Assembly: GCF_007558865.1 (NCBI RefSeq)
Contig: NZ_VLPK01000004.1
Location: forward strand, 124,001 to 188,000
Source: Mucilaginibacter corticis
GTDB lineage: Bacteria; Bacteroidota; Bacteroidia; Sphingobacteriales; Sphingobacteriaceae
Direction: 5' to 3'
DNA length: 64,000 nucleotides
The notes beneath the pieces were generated by a model that saw only the letters and a program-made list of their open reading frames with translations, ran no database searches and had not been told where the DNA came from. The position numbers were made by a program, and so were the translations under genes. Positions 14,043 to 21,498 of this stretch are shown one piece after another; positions within the stretch are counted from its first letter, which is position 1, and each line of letters begins with the position of its first letter.

Positions 14043-16421
14043 TTATGCCGAGCAAGTCACGCAGCCTTCTTCCATTGAGCAGGTTGGGCCGGCTGGTATT
14101 TCGTCTGCCACTTGTTGTACCACTTCTGGTATAACTGGGTCCATGTTTTTACCGCCCTGGTTCTCAACTGTAAATTTAACCGCTTGCGATGCCGCTTGTG
14201 TACGCAGGTAGTACATACCCGTTTTCAAACCTTTCTTCCATGCGTAGAAGTGCATTGAAGTCAGCTTAGAAGCATTTGGCGAGTTAATGAACAGGTTTAA
14301 TGATTGCGACTGGCAAATGTAAGCACCACGGTCGGCAGCCATATCTATAATATCACGCATCTTGATCTCCCAAACTGTTTTGTACAGGTTCTTCAAATCT
14401 TGCGGAATTTCAGCGATATCTTGGATAGAACCGTTTGCAGTGATGATCTTATCTTTCATGGTGTTGTTCCATAAGCCAAGGTTCACTAAGTCGCGCAATA
14501 AGTGTTTGTTTACAATGATGAACTCGCCACTTAATACACGGCGGGTATAAATGTTTGAGGTGTATGGCTCAAAGCATTCGTTGTTACCCAATATCTGCGA
14601 GGTTGAAGCGGTAGGCATTGGCGCTACTAATAAGGAGTTACGTACACCATGGTTCATTACATCTAAGCGCAGGTTTTCCCAGTCCCAACGGCCGCTGTCC
14701 GGTTTTACTTTCCACAAGTCAAACTGGAACTCGCCTTTTGACAATGGCGAACCTTTAAAGGTTTCGTAAGCGCCATCTTTTATAGCCAGGTCCTTAGAAG
14801 CGGTCATGGCAGCAAAGTAGATGGTTTCAAAGATCTCTTTGTTCAGTTGTTTAGCTTCAGGGCTTTCAAACGGCATACGCAGCAATATGAAAGCATCTGC
14901 TAAACCTTGCACACCTAAACCGATAGGGCGGTGGCGCAGGTTTGAGTATTCGGCTTCTTTAACCGGGTAGTAGTTATGGTCAATGATCTTGTTCAGGTTT
15001 AAAGTAGCCTGGTAAGTCACTTCATATAATTTTTGATGATCAAAAGCGCCGTTGATCACATAACGCGGCAACGCTAATGATGCCAGGTTACATACAGCTA
15101 TCTCATCAGCAGAGGTATACTCTAAAATTTCGGTACATAAGTTTGAGCTTTTAATAGTACCTAAGTTTTGTTGGTTTGATTTGCCGTTGGCAGCATCTTT
15201 ATATAATAGGTATGGCGTACCGGTTTCAACCTGGGCGTCAAGCACTGCAAACCAAAGTTCCTGTGCTTTGATCACTTTACGGGCACGTCCTTCTTTTTCG
15301 TAACGTTTGTATAGTTTTTCAAACTCTTTACCGTGGCAGTCTGCCAAACCGGGTGCTTCGTGCGGGCAGAACAAGCTCCAGTCTTCGTTAGCTTCAACGC
15401 GCTGCATGAACAAGTCGCTCACCCAAAGGGCGTAGAATAAGTCGCGTGCGCGCATTTCTTCTTTACCATGGTTTTTACGCAGGTCAAGGAACTCGAAGAT
15501 ATCTGCATGCCATGGCTCTAAATAGATAGCGAAAGCACCTTTACGTTTACCGCCGCCCTGGTCAACATAACGGGCAGTATCATTAAATACGCGCAGCATA
15601 GGGATAATACCGTTGCTGGTGCCGTTAGTACCGCTGATGTATGAACCTGTAGCACGTACGTTGTGGATGCTTAAGCCGATACCGCCTGCGCTTTGCGAGA
15701 TCTTAGCAGTTTGCTTTAAAGTATCATAAATACCGTCAATACTGTCATCCTTCATGGTTAACAAAAAACATGACGACATTTGTGGTTTTGGTGTACCCGC
15801 GTTAAACAGGGTAGGTGTAGCGTGGGTGAACCAGCGCTCGCTCATCAGGTTGTAAGTTTTGATGGCGCTGGCAATATCTTCTTTGTGGATACCTACCGAT
15901 ACGCGCATGAACAAGTGCTGCGGACGCTCGGCAATTTTGCCATCCAGTTTTAACAGGTATGATTTTTCTAAGGTTTTAAAGCCGAAGTAATCAAAGCCAA
16001 AGTCACGGTCGTAAATAATGCTGCTATCCAGTTCTTCAGCATTTTTTTCAATGATCTGGTAAACATCGTCAGCCAGTAACGCGGCGTTTTTCCCGGTTTT
16101 AGGGTCAACGTACTGGTACAGGTTGCGCATGGTTTCAGAAAACGACTTGATGGTGTTTTTATGCAAGTTAGAAACAGCTATACGCGATGCCAGTAACGCG
16201 TAATCGGGATGCTTCGTCGTTAATGATGCCGCGGTCTCGGCAGCAAGGTTATCCAGTTCTGAGGTAGTTACACCATCAAACAAACCTTCAATTACCTTTT
16301 TAGCCACATCAACCGGATCAACCAATGAAGGGTTTAAACCATAGCACAGCTTCTCGATGCGTGCGGTTATTTTGTCGAACTTTACTGACTCTTGCTTACC
16401 GTCTCTTTTTACTACGAACAT
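14043..16421 (-). CDS. nrdA: Class I ribonucleotide reductase, alpha (catalytic) subunit
   Basis: A 792-residue protein. It starts with an ATP-cone allosteric domain (MFVVKRDGKQESVKFDKITARIE). The ten-stranded barrel follows with THATPTLFNAGTPKPQMSSC, GGIGLSIHNVRATGSYI, SNLCTEI, AVCNLASLALP, MPTASTSQILGNNECFEP, and a Y-L-R-T element near the C-terminus that fits the radical-transfer tyrosines. The tail ends in MEEGCVTCSA, the redox-shuttling cysteine pair. It reduces ribonucleoside diphosphates to deoxyribonucleotides and needs NrdB. It lies 120 bases after nrdB on the same strand; this gap is long enough to hold a second start signal. A terminator follows. Confidence 0.97.
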   Translation of the reverse strand: MFVVKRDGKQESVKFDKITARIEKLCYGLNPSLVDPVDVAKKVIEGLFDGVTTSELDNLAAETAASLTTKHPDYALLASRIAVSNLHKNTIKSFSETMRNLYQYVDPKTGKNAALLADDVYQIIEKNAEELDSSIIYDRDFGFDYFGFKTLEKSYLLKLDGKIAERPQHLFMRVSVGIHKEDIASAIKTYNLMSERWFTHATPTLFNAGTPKPQMSSCFLLTMKDDSIDGIYDTLKQTAKISQSAGGIGLSIHNVRATGSYISGTNGTSNGIIPMLRVFNDTARYVDQGGGKRKGAFAIYLEPWHADIFEFLDLRKNHGKEEMRARDLFYALWVSDLFMQRVEANEDWSLFCPHEAPGLADCHGKEFEKLYKRYEKEGRARKVIKAQELWFAVLDAQVETGTPYLLYKDAANGKSNQQNLGTIKSSNLCTEILEYTSADEIAVCNLASLALPRYVINGAFDHQKLYEVTYQATLNLNKIIDHNYYPVKEAEYSNLRHRPIGLGVQGLADAFILLRMPFESPEAKQLNKEIFETIYFAAMTASKDLAIKDGAYETFKGSPLSKGEFQFDLWKVKPDSGRWDWENLRLDVMNHGVRNSLLVAPMPTASTSQILGNNECFEPYTSNIYTRRVLSGEFIIVNKHLLRDLVNLGLWNNTMKDKIITANGSIQDIAEIPQDLKNLYKTVWEIKMRDIIDMAADRGAYICQSQSLNLFINSPNASKLTSMHFYAWKKGLKTGMYYLRTQAASQAVKFTVENQGGKNMDPVIPEVVQQVADEIPAGPTCSMEEGCVTCSA

Positions 16422-16541
16422 AATTTCTTGGCATTTTAATGATTAGTGGTTAGCACCTGCATACTAACCGGTATTATATTATCTATCTCTATACATTGCA
16501 GTATCGGTTATCTTGCTAACTGATACTAATAACTGGTTTTC

Positions 16542-17513
16542 TTAAAAATCCTCGTCTAACGAGAATGATTTGCTTTCCTGAGTGTTTAATACACCGCTTT
16601 TTTGGTAATCGCCCACACGTTTCTCGAAGAAATTGGTTTTGCCCTGCAGCGATATCATCTCCATAAAATCAAATGGATTTGAGGCGCCGTATACTTTGTC
16701 ATAACCCAGCTCGCCCAGCCATCTGTCGGCCACAAATTCAATATACTGGCTCATCAGTTTGGCGTTCATACCGATAAGACTAACCGGCAGCGCGTCGTTA
16801 ATAAACTCTTTTTCTATCTCAACCGCGTCGGTTATAATGGCTGTAGCCGCTTCTTTTGATAGTTTGTTCTCTAACATGCGGTACAGCAGGCAGGCAAATT
16901 CGCAGTGCATACCTTCGTCGCGCGATATCAGCTCATTACTAAAGGTTAGGCCCGGCATTAAGCCGCGTTTCTTTAACCAGAAGATAGAGCAGAAACTGCC
17001 CGAGAAGAAGATACCCTCAACTGCCGCGAATGCAACCAAGCGTTCGGCGAACGATCCGTTGTTGATCCAGCGAAGGGCCCACTCGGCTTTTTTACCTACA
17101 CACGGTACGGTCTCGATAGCGTGGAACAGGCGGTCCTTTTCGGCAGGGTCCTTAACGTAGGTATCAATTAAAAGCGCATAGGTTTCTGAGTGGATATTTT
17201 CCATCATGATCTGGAAACCGTAGAAACAGCGTGCCTCCGGCAACTGCACTTCGCTCATGAAATTTACCGCCAGGTTTTCGTTCACAATACCATCGCTTGC
17301 AGCAAAGAAAGCCAGGATGTGCGATACGAAATGTTTTTCGCCTGGGTTAAGGTTTTCCCAGTGCTTCAAATCATCAGAAAGATCAATTTCTTCTGCCGTC
17401 CAAAAGCTGGCTTCGCATTTTTTATACATCTCCCAAATTGCGGGATACTTGATAGGAAGAATAACAAAACGATCCTTGTTCTCTTTTAATAATAATTCTG
17501 TTTCTTCTGCCAT
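16542..17513 (-). CDS. nrdB: Class I ribonucleotide reductase, beta (radical-generating) subunit
   Basis: A 323-residue ferritin-like protein. The di-iron ligands and radical tyrosine are visible: FFAASDGIVNENLA (Asp ligand), MMENIHSETYALLIDTYV (Glu and His ligands, with the tyrosine that corresponds to E. coli Tyr122), FAAVEGIFFSG (Glu) and RDEGMHCEFACLLY (Glu and His). The C-terminal tail ends SLDEDF, which binds NrdA. It supplies the stable radical for deoxyribonucleotide synthesis. With a tyrosine present, it is a class Ia/Ib-like protein, not the tyrosine-free Ic type. It is first in the nrdB-nrdA order and has a long upstream spacer. Confidence 0.97.
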   Translation of the reverse strand: MAEETELLLKENKDRFVILPIKYPAIWEMYKKCEASFWTAEEIDLSDDLKHWENLNPGEKHFVSHILAFFAASDGIVNENLAVNFMSEVQLPEARCFYGFQIMMENIHSETYALLIDTYVKDPAEKDRLFHAIETVPCVGKKAEWALRWINNGSFAERLVAFAAVEGIFFSGSFCSIFWLKKRGLMPGLTFSNELISRDEGMHCEFACLLYRMLENKLSKEAATAIITDAVEIEKEFINDALPVSLIGMNAKLMSQYIEFVADRWLGELGYDKVYGASNPFDFMEMISLQGKTNFFEKRVGDYQKSGVLNTQESKSFSLDEDF

Positions 17514-17606
17514 GCGCTTTACTATTTTATTTTTTTAACCCTTAATTTTCTTTAGCTACCCCGGTAATTTTAGCCGACAATGCCCCGGCGCAGTTGTTAT
17601 AAAATG

Positions 17607-17628
17607 GTGATAAACCAAAATTTATCAC
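17607..17628. promoter_or_regulatory. Operator-like palindrome upstream of nrdB
   Basis: GTGATAAA (17607-17614) and TTTATCAC (17621-17628) form a perfect inverted repeat with a six-base spacer, about 95 bases before the nrdB start. Confidence 0.4.
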
Positions 17629-17772
17629 ATTAAACTACGCTAAACATTCACCCTCACTAATCCCTATTCAACTATGTTAACAGTGTATATCAGCCCACAA
17701 TTTTGTCGTGGTTTTTCCCTTTTTTACCGGCAAGGACACCGGTAATTCTGGTGCTTTAAAGAACTTATAATC

Positions 17773-17780
17773 CAAAGATA
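17773..17780 (-). promoter_or_regulatory. Possible -7 box of nrdB
   Basis: TATCTTTG on the minus strand, a perfect TAnnTTTG. No CAAA (minus-strand TTTG) at the -33 spacing. Confidence 0.35.
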
Positions 17781-17925
17781 TGAGTTGCTGATTTTAGATG
17801 TTAGTGATAGTTTTACACATCACCTATAAGTTATAAACAATATTTTTGTTAAGATTAAAAAGCACTGATTAATAACTTGTTAAATAAACATTACGGGAGT
17901 ATTAAGATTATCGGCGAAAAAATTG

Positions 17926-18288
17926 TTATGACCGGGGCACAAATTTCATCGACACGGAATTGACACAATGCCTTACGTTTTTTGGTGTCAGGTATTCGCC
18001 CTCAAACACGTGGCCCAGGTGGGCACCGCAATTGGCACAAACAATTTCCGTACGGCGCCCGTCGGCATCCGGAACACGCTTAACAGCGCCCGGAATTTCA
18101 TCATCAAAACTTGGCCAGCCGCAGTGCGATTCGAATTTGGTTTCTGACGTATACAGGGGTGCGTCGCAGCGTTTGCAAACGTATAAACCCTCGGCCTTGT
18201 TATCTAATAATGACCCTGTAAACGGCCTTTCTGTACCCTTATGTAATATTACCCACTCTTCGTCGGGTGTTAAATTATTGTATTTCAT
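17926..18288 (-). CDS. msrB: Peptide-methionine (R)-S-oxide reductase
   Basis: A 120-residue single-domain MsrB. Two structural-zinc cysteine pairs are present (C38-x-x-C41 and C84-x-x-C87). The fold motifs FESHCGWPSF and CGAHLGHVF are intact, and the catalytic cysteine is C108 in RHCVNSVS. It reduces the R form of methionine sulfoxide in damaged proteins, normally with thioredoxin. There is no signal peptide, so it acts in the cytoplasm. It is not fused to MsrA, unlike in some bacteria. The next gene downstream is nrdB, about 410 bases away, so the two are probably separate transcripts. Confidence 0.96.
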   Translation of the reverse strand: MKYNNLTPDEEWVILHKGTERPFTGSLLDNKAEGLYVCKRCDAPLYTSETKFESHCGWPSFDDEIPGAVKRVPDADGRRTEIVCANCGAHLGHVFEGEYLTPKNVRHCVNSVSMKFVPRS

Positions 18289-18455
18289 CTTAATTATTAA
18301 TTAATCTGTTTACATTAAATCAAACCATATCTGCTTCGATTTAACACTATACAAAATACGACAAATTAAGGGTATTATTTGTTTTGGAGAGGGATGTTTA
18401 CACAGGTTTGACAAGGGGGAGACTCCGTATGTCGGTGCTCTATACGTAGCTTAAT

Positions 18456-18881
18456 TTAAAACTTTAAGATTTGCTCAAATTGATGAATGTTGGCCAAAGG
18501 AATGCGTGGGAACGGAACCGATTGCAATACATCGAAATGATGGTCATGGGTTATGATGTAGTCTGCGTTTGCGGCAAATGCACAATCCACAAATTTGTTA
18601 TCGTCATTATCGGTAGTAATCAAGCCTAATTTATAAAATATCGGAACAAAAACTACATTTGGTAGCTCACTGAGTGATCTCAGCACATTTACAGCTACCT
18701 CTTTACTCCACTGTTTACCAATAATTTCCTCATATTCCAGTAGGATATCCTGTGATATAGCCATACTAAATTTGCCTTTAAGCAAAGCTTGGTAAAGCCA
18801 ATGATATTTTGATCTGCTTGATATCGATACTAATAAAACGTTGGTGTCAATAACAACAGTTAGTTTTTTACTGCTTCTCAT
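18456..18881 (-). CDS. PIN-domain toxin of a toxin-antitoxin pair
   Basis: A 141-residue PIN-domain protein of the 'putative toxin component, PIN family' type. The acidic metal-binding residues are in VVIDTNVLLVSI (first Asp), EYEEII (Glu), TTDNDDNKFVDCAF (Asp) and YIITHDHHFDVL (Asp). PIN toxins are RNases that slow growth when the antitoxin is lost. Its start lies inside the end of the upstream antitoxin-like gene (14-base overlap), the usual coupled order of antitoxin first. Composition is AT-rich relative to neighbours, which suits a mobile module. Confidence 0.87.
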   Translation of the reverse strand: MRSSKKLTVVIDTNVLLVSISSRSKYHWLYQALLKGKFSMAISQDILLEYEEIIGKQWSKEVAVNVLRSLSELPNVVFVPIFYKLGLITTDNDDNKFVDCAFAANADYIITHDHHFDVLQSVPFPRIPLANIHQFEQILKF

Positions 18882-19077
18882 TTAACCATTTATCCATATC
18901 ATCATTGGTTAGTCCTTTGTTATCCCACAAATCATCAGCAGCTTTGATAGCCTTATCGGCAAAAAACTTTGACAACAGTTGTTTCATATCTTTCAAATCC
19001 TTACTGGACAGATCTGTGCCAAATAGCTTCATCAATTCTATCTGTGCATTATTCAGCGGGTATTTTAAAGTGCTCAT
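18868..19077 (-). CDS. Antitoxin-like small protein
   Basis: A 69-residue acidic, helix-rich protein (LNNAQIELMKLFGTDLSSKD, then a C-terminal DDMDKWLNEKQ). It has no recognised DNA-binding motif. It overlaps the PIN-domain toxin gene by 14 bases in the same direction, so it is most likely its antitoxin; small proteins with LNxAQxELMKLF starts accompany this PIN family. The C-terminal tail probably wraps the toxin. A TAATTTTG -7 match (19106-19113, minus strand) stands about 29 bases before the start. The function rests on context. Confidence 0.75.
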   Translation of the reverse strand: MSTLKYPLNNAQIELMKLFGTDLSSKDLKDMKQLLSKFFADKAIKAADDLWDNKGLTNDDMDKWLNEKQ

Positions 19078-19195
19078 GCTTATGTCTTAAATGATGGTAA
19101 TAAAACAAAATTAATGTTTTTGTTAATGAAAATGATGAGTGTTTTTCATCTCGCAGTAATTGAGTTCAAAATTAATGGCATCGGTTAATTTATCA

Positions 19196-20740
19196 CTACT
19201 TCCCCACCACGTCCATATGATAAGCCTGTATCAATCCCGGGTTTTCGGGTGTCAACGTAAATGATATACGGATATTTGCCGTTTCGCCCTGCATGATAAA
19301 ATACCCGCGCATCTGGTTTTCGGGGATAACGGTGGTTACGTTATTGATCTTGCCCGCTTTGGCGAAAGCATCTGCTGTCGCAATTTTTAGCTGATCGGGG
19401 AAATAGTCCATAAAAAAGTTATCGGCAAATATACCGCTGGCTTTGGCCGTGCTCCAGTCGGTGATCACCCTTAGCAGGTCACTTTTGCGCTGGTCTAAAA
19501 TAGCCGAAGCAGGTAAAGCCCGCGGTTTTATGGCCGAGAGGGCAAGCAAGGTATCCAACACCCGGTTATTGATCTCGCCGGTATTGGCATAGGTTAAATT
19601 GGCAAAACAAACCACGCCGATACCGTAGTCAGGCATGATGTTCCACTGGCTGCCGAAGCCCGGCAAACCGCCGGTATGGCCAACGTAAACGCGGTAATCG
19701 CAATCCTTTGCCCAGCGCAGGCCATAGCAATAGGCGCTTACATTGGGGCATGGCCTGCCCGTAGGCGTTTTAGCATTGGCCGACAAATAATTTACATCCC
19801 AGGGATACTGCATCTCGCGCACCGAACTGCGTTTTACCGGGCCGGTTTCGTCATCGTCCCTCGGCGGCCAGGCGTTGAGGTGTACAGCCATGTATTTACT
19901 AAAATCTTCAATGGTGGTTATTAGTCCGCCCATGGCGCCTTACGCGCCATCATGCAGCAGCGGCTGCTCTACCCACTTGCCATCCAACCAGCGGTAACCC
20001 AGGGCCAGCTTATCTTTGGGTACTTTGGTATACTCCCAGTAAGTGTGGGTCATGCCCAGCGGTTTTAAAATATATTCGGTGATATAGTCCTCATACGTTT
20101 TGCCCGATACCTTTTTAATAATGTAGCCCAAGGTTGCAAAGCCAAGGTTGCTGTACTCGTATCCCTGGCCGGGGTTATTTGAAAAAGAAACGCCCTTTTT
20201 ATAAAGCGCTACCAAAGCTTCATCAGTGGCGGCCAATTGGCGGTCGCCCCATGGGTTATCTTCGGGGTAGCCGGCGGTGTGGGTCAGCAGGTTTTTTATG
20301 GTGACGGGTGTAGCGTCTTTAGTTAAATATTTCATGCCCTTCATTTCGGGGATATAGAGATAGGCGGGGTCGTCCAGTTTTATTTTTCCCTCATCGCGCA
20401 GCTTTAAAATAGCCATGGCGGTAAGGCTTTTGGTCATAGATGCAATACGGAAATCAGAACTCGCGTCGGCAGGGATCTTAGCGTTAATATCGGTATAGCC
20501 ATAGCCGCCGGTATGCACCAGCTTACCATCAACCACAATGCCGTAAGTAACGCCCGGCCAATGACTTTTATCCGCGTAATCTTTATATAGCTGATCAATT
20601 ACGGCATAGGTCGATTCGATCTTTTTTAACCTGTCGGGATCCGTAAATGCCCCAGGCTTATAAGTTTGTGCCGATGCCCGACAGCAAACAGCCGATACCA
20701 CAACTAAAGAAATAAAGCGGAGTAAATTTTTTGCGACCAT
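19196..20740 (-). pseudogene. Serine beta-lactamase-like hydrolase broken by an in-frame stop
   Basis: Two frames, 19940-20740 and 19196-19933, lie in the same reading frame and are parted by one TAA (19940-19942) plus two codons. Joined they give 514 codons, a normal length for a secreted class C beta-lactamase-fold esterase/peptidase. The first part has a signal peptide ending A-S-A-Q, SxxK as S101-M-T-K104, and the YxN motif in YEYSNLGF. The second part carries the third motif in YVGHTGGLPG. The stop sits between HDGA and GAMGG, where homologues normally carry an aromatic residue, so a TAT/TAC-to-TAA change is likely. Without read-through the product lacks the HTG triad part and is inactive. 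A sequencing error is the other explanation. Confidence 0.85.
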
Positions 20741-20776
20741 AGTAAAGGGGATTGATACTACAAGATAGGCAAAAAA

Positions 20777-20846
20777 TCCGGGTGATCCATATTTTAAAAT
20801 GAATCACCCGGATACAACATAACGATGGGTTTTAAACCCATCGTTA
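20777..20846. repeat. Two-hairpin terminator module, copy B
   Basis: Hairpin 1 pairs TCCGGGTGAT (20777-20786) with ATCACCCGGA (20803-20812), with a T run on the minus strand beyond it. Hairpin 2 (AACGATGGGTT...AACCCATCGTT, 20821-20844) follows. It stands after the DUF4488 gene on the minus strand and nearly copies the module at 21412-21483. Confidence 0.8.
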
Positions 20847-20914
20847 TAAGAGGCTATTGATTCCCGTCCCCGCATGGCCTCTCGATAGAGTACCCTACGT
20901 TGCAAGAGTTCCGC

Positions 20915-21337
20915 TTACAGCTTCCGCCAAACTTCAGTGAACTTCATTCCCGATTCGACAGTGAAATTGAATGTAACCTGTTTTTGGTCTTCGCTGAATT
21001 GATAGTTTATTTTGAAGTCGTTTCCTAAAGGGCCGCCACTCATTTCGGGGATCCGATACAAAGTTCTTTCTAAATAATACCCGTCTTTAACAAAGTATTT
21101 TCCACTGTGTGAAATAAGGGCTCCGGTACTGCGCATTTGTACATTGGCAAATGTACCGTCGCTGTTAAATGTTTTCAAAAAGCCATGCGGAGAGTTTTGT
21201 AACGGTTGGCCGTTAGCAGATGCTTGTGACAATTCCCAGATGCCGGTAAATGATTTTTTGCTGGCCTGGGCAAATGTGGTTATTGCCAATAATTGAAGGC
21301 ATAATAATGCGGTGGTAAGTTTTAATATGGTTTTCAT
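20915..21337 (-). CDS. Secreted DUF4488/lipocalin-like small protein
   Basis: A 140-residue protein with a signal peptide (MKTILKLTTALLCLQLLAIT, cut after T-F-A-Q). The mature part begins FTGIWELSQASANGQPL and continues with FNSDGTFANVQM, YYLERTLYRIP and ends FTEVWRKL. This is the short beta-barrel pattern of the DUF4488 / lipocalin-like group, secreted proteins of unknown function in Bacteroidota. A likely -7 box TATATTTG (21358-21365, minus strand) lies 21 bases before the ATG. A two-hairpin terminator module stands on each side of the gene. Confidence 0.72.
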   Translation of the reverse strand: MKTILKLTTALLCLQLLAITTFAQASKKSFTGIWELSQASANGQPLQNSPHGFLKTFNSDGTFANVQMRSTGALISHSGKYFVKDGYYLERTLYRIPEMSGGPLGNDFKINYQFSEDQKQVTFNFTVESGMKFTEVWRKL

Positions 21338-21357
21338 GTTTAGGTAATTGGTTTAAC

Positions 21358-21365
21358 CAAATATA
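21358..21365 (-). promoter_or_regulatory. -7 promoter box of the DUF4488 gene
   Basis: TATATTTG on the minus strand, exact TAnnTTTG, 21 bases before the ATG. Confidence 0.45.
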
Positions 21366-21411
21366 TAAAAACTATTAACGGTTTGATAACATCGAAAAGG
21401 GTTGTCAACAA

Positions 21412-21483
21412 AATAAAAAGGGTGATCCATATTTAAAATAGATCACCCGGATATAATTAGCGATGGGCTTTAAACCCATCGCT
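21412..21483. repeat. Two-hairpin terminator module, copy A
   Basis: GGGTGATC (21420-21427) pairs with GATCACCC (21441-21448), and on the minus strand is followed by a T-rich tract. A second hairpin, GCGATGGG...CCCATCGC (21460-21482), adjoins it. It lies just after the SPFH gene's stop on the minus strand. Confidence 0.8.
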
Positions 21484-21498
21484 ACGAAAGGCTATTAA

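Larger units (their letters stand above)
17514..17925. other. Long gene-free leader region upstream of nrdB
   Basis: No coding frame is supported here. A minus-strand -7 match (TATCTTTG, 17773-17780) would give nrdB a leader of about 250 bases. Within that leader is an eight-base palindrome (17607-17628), and AACTTATA/TATAAGTT stand at about 17762 and 17825. The region may hold nrd regulation, since nrd operons are tightly controlled, but no NrdR-box pair was recognised. Confidence 0.5.
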
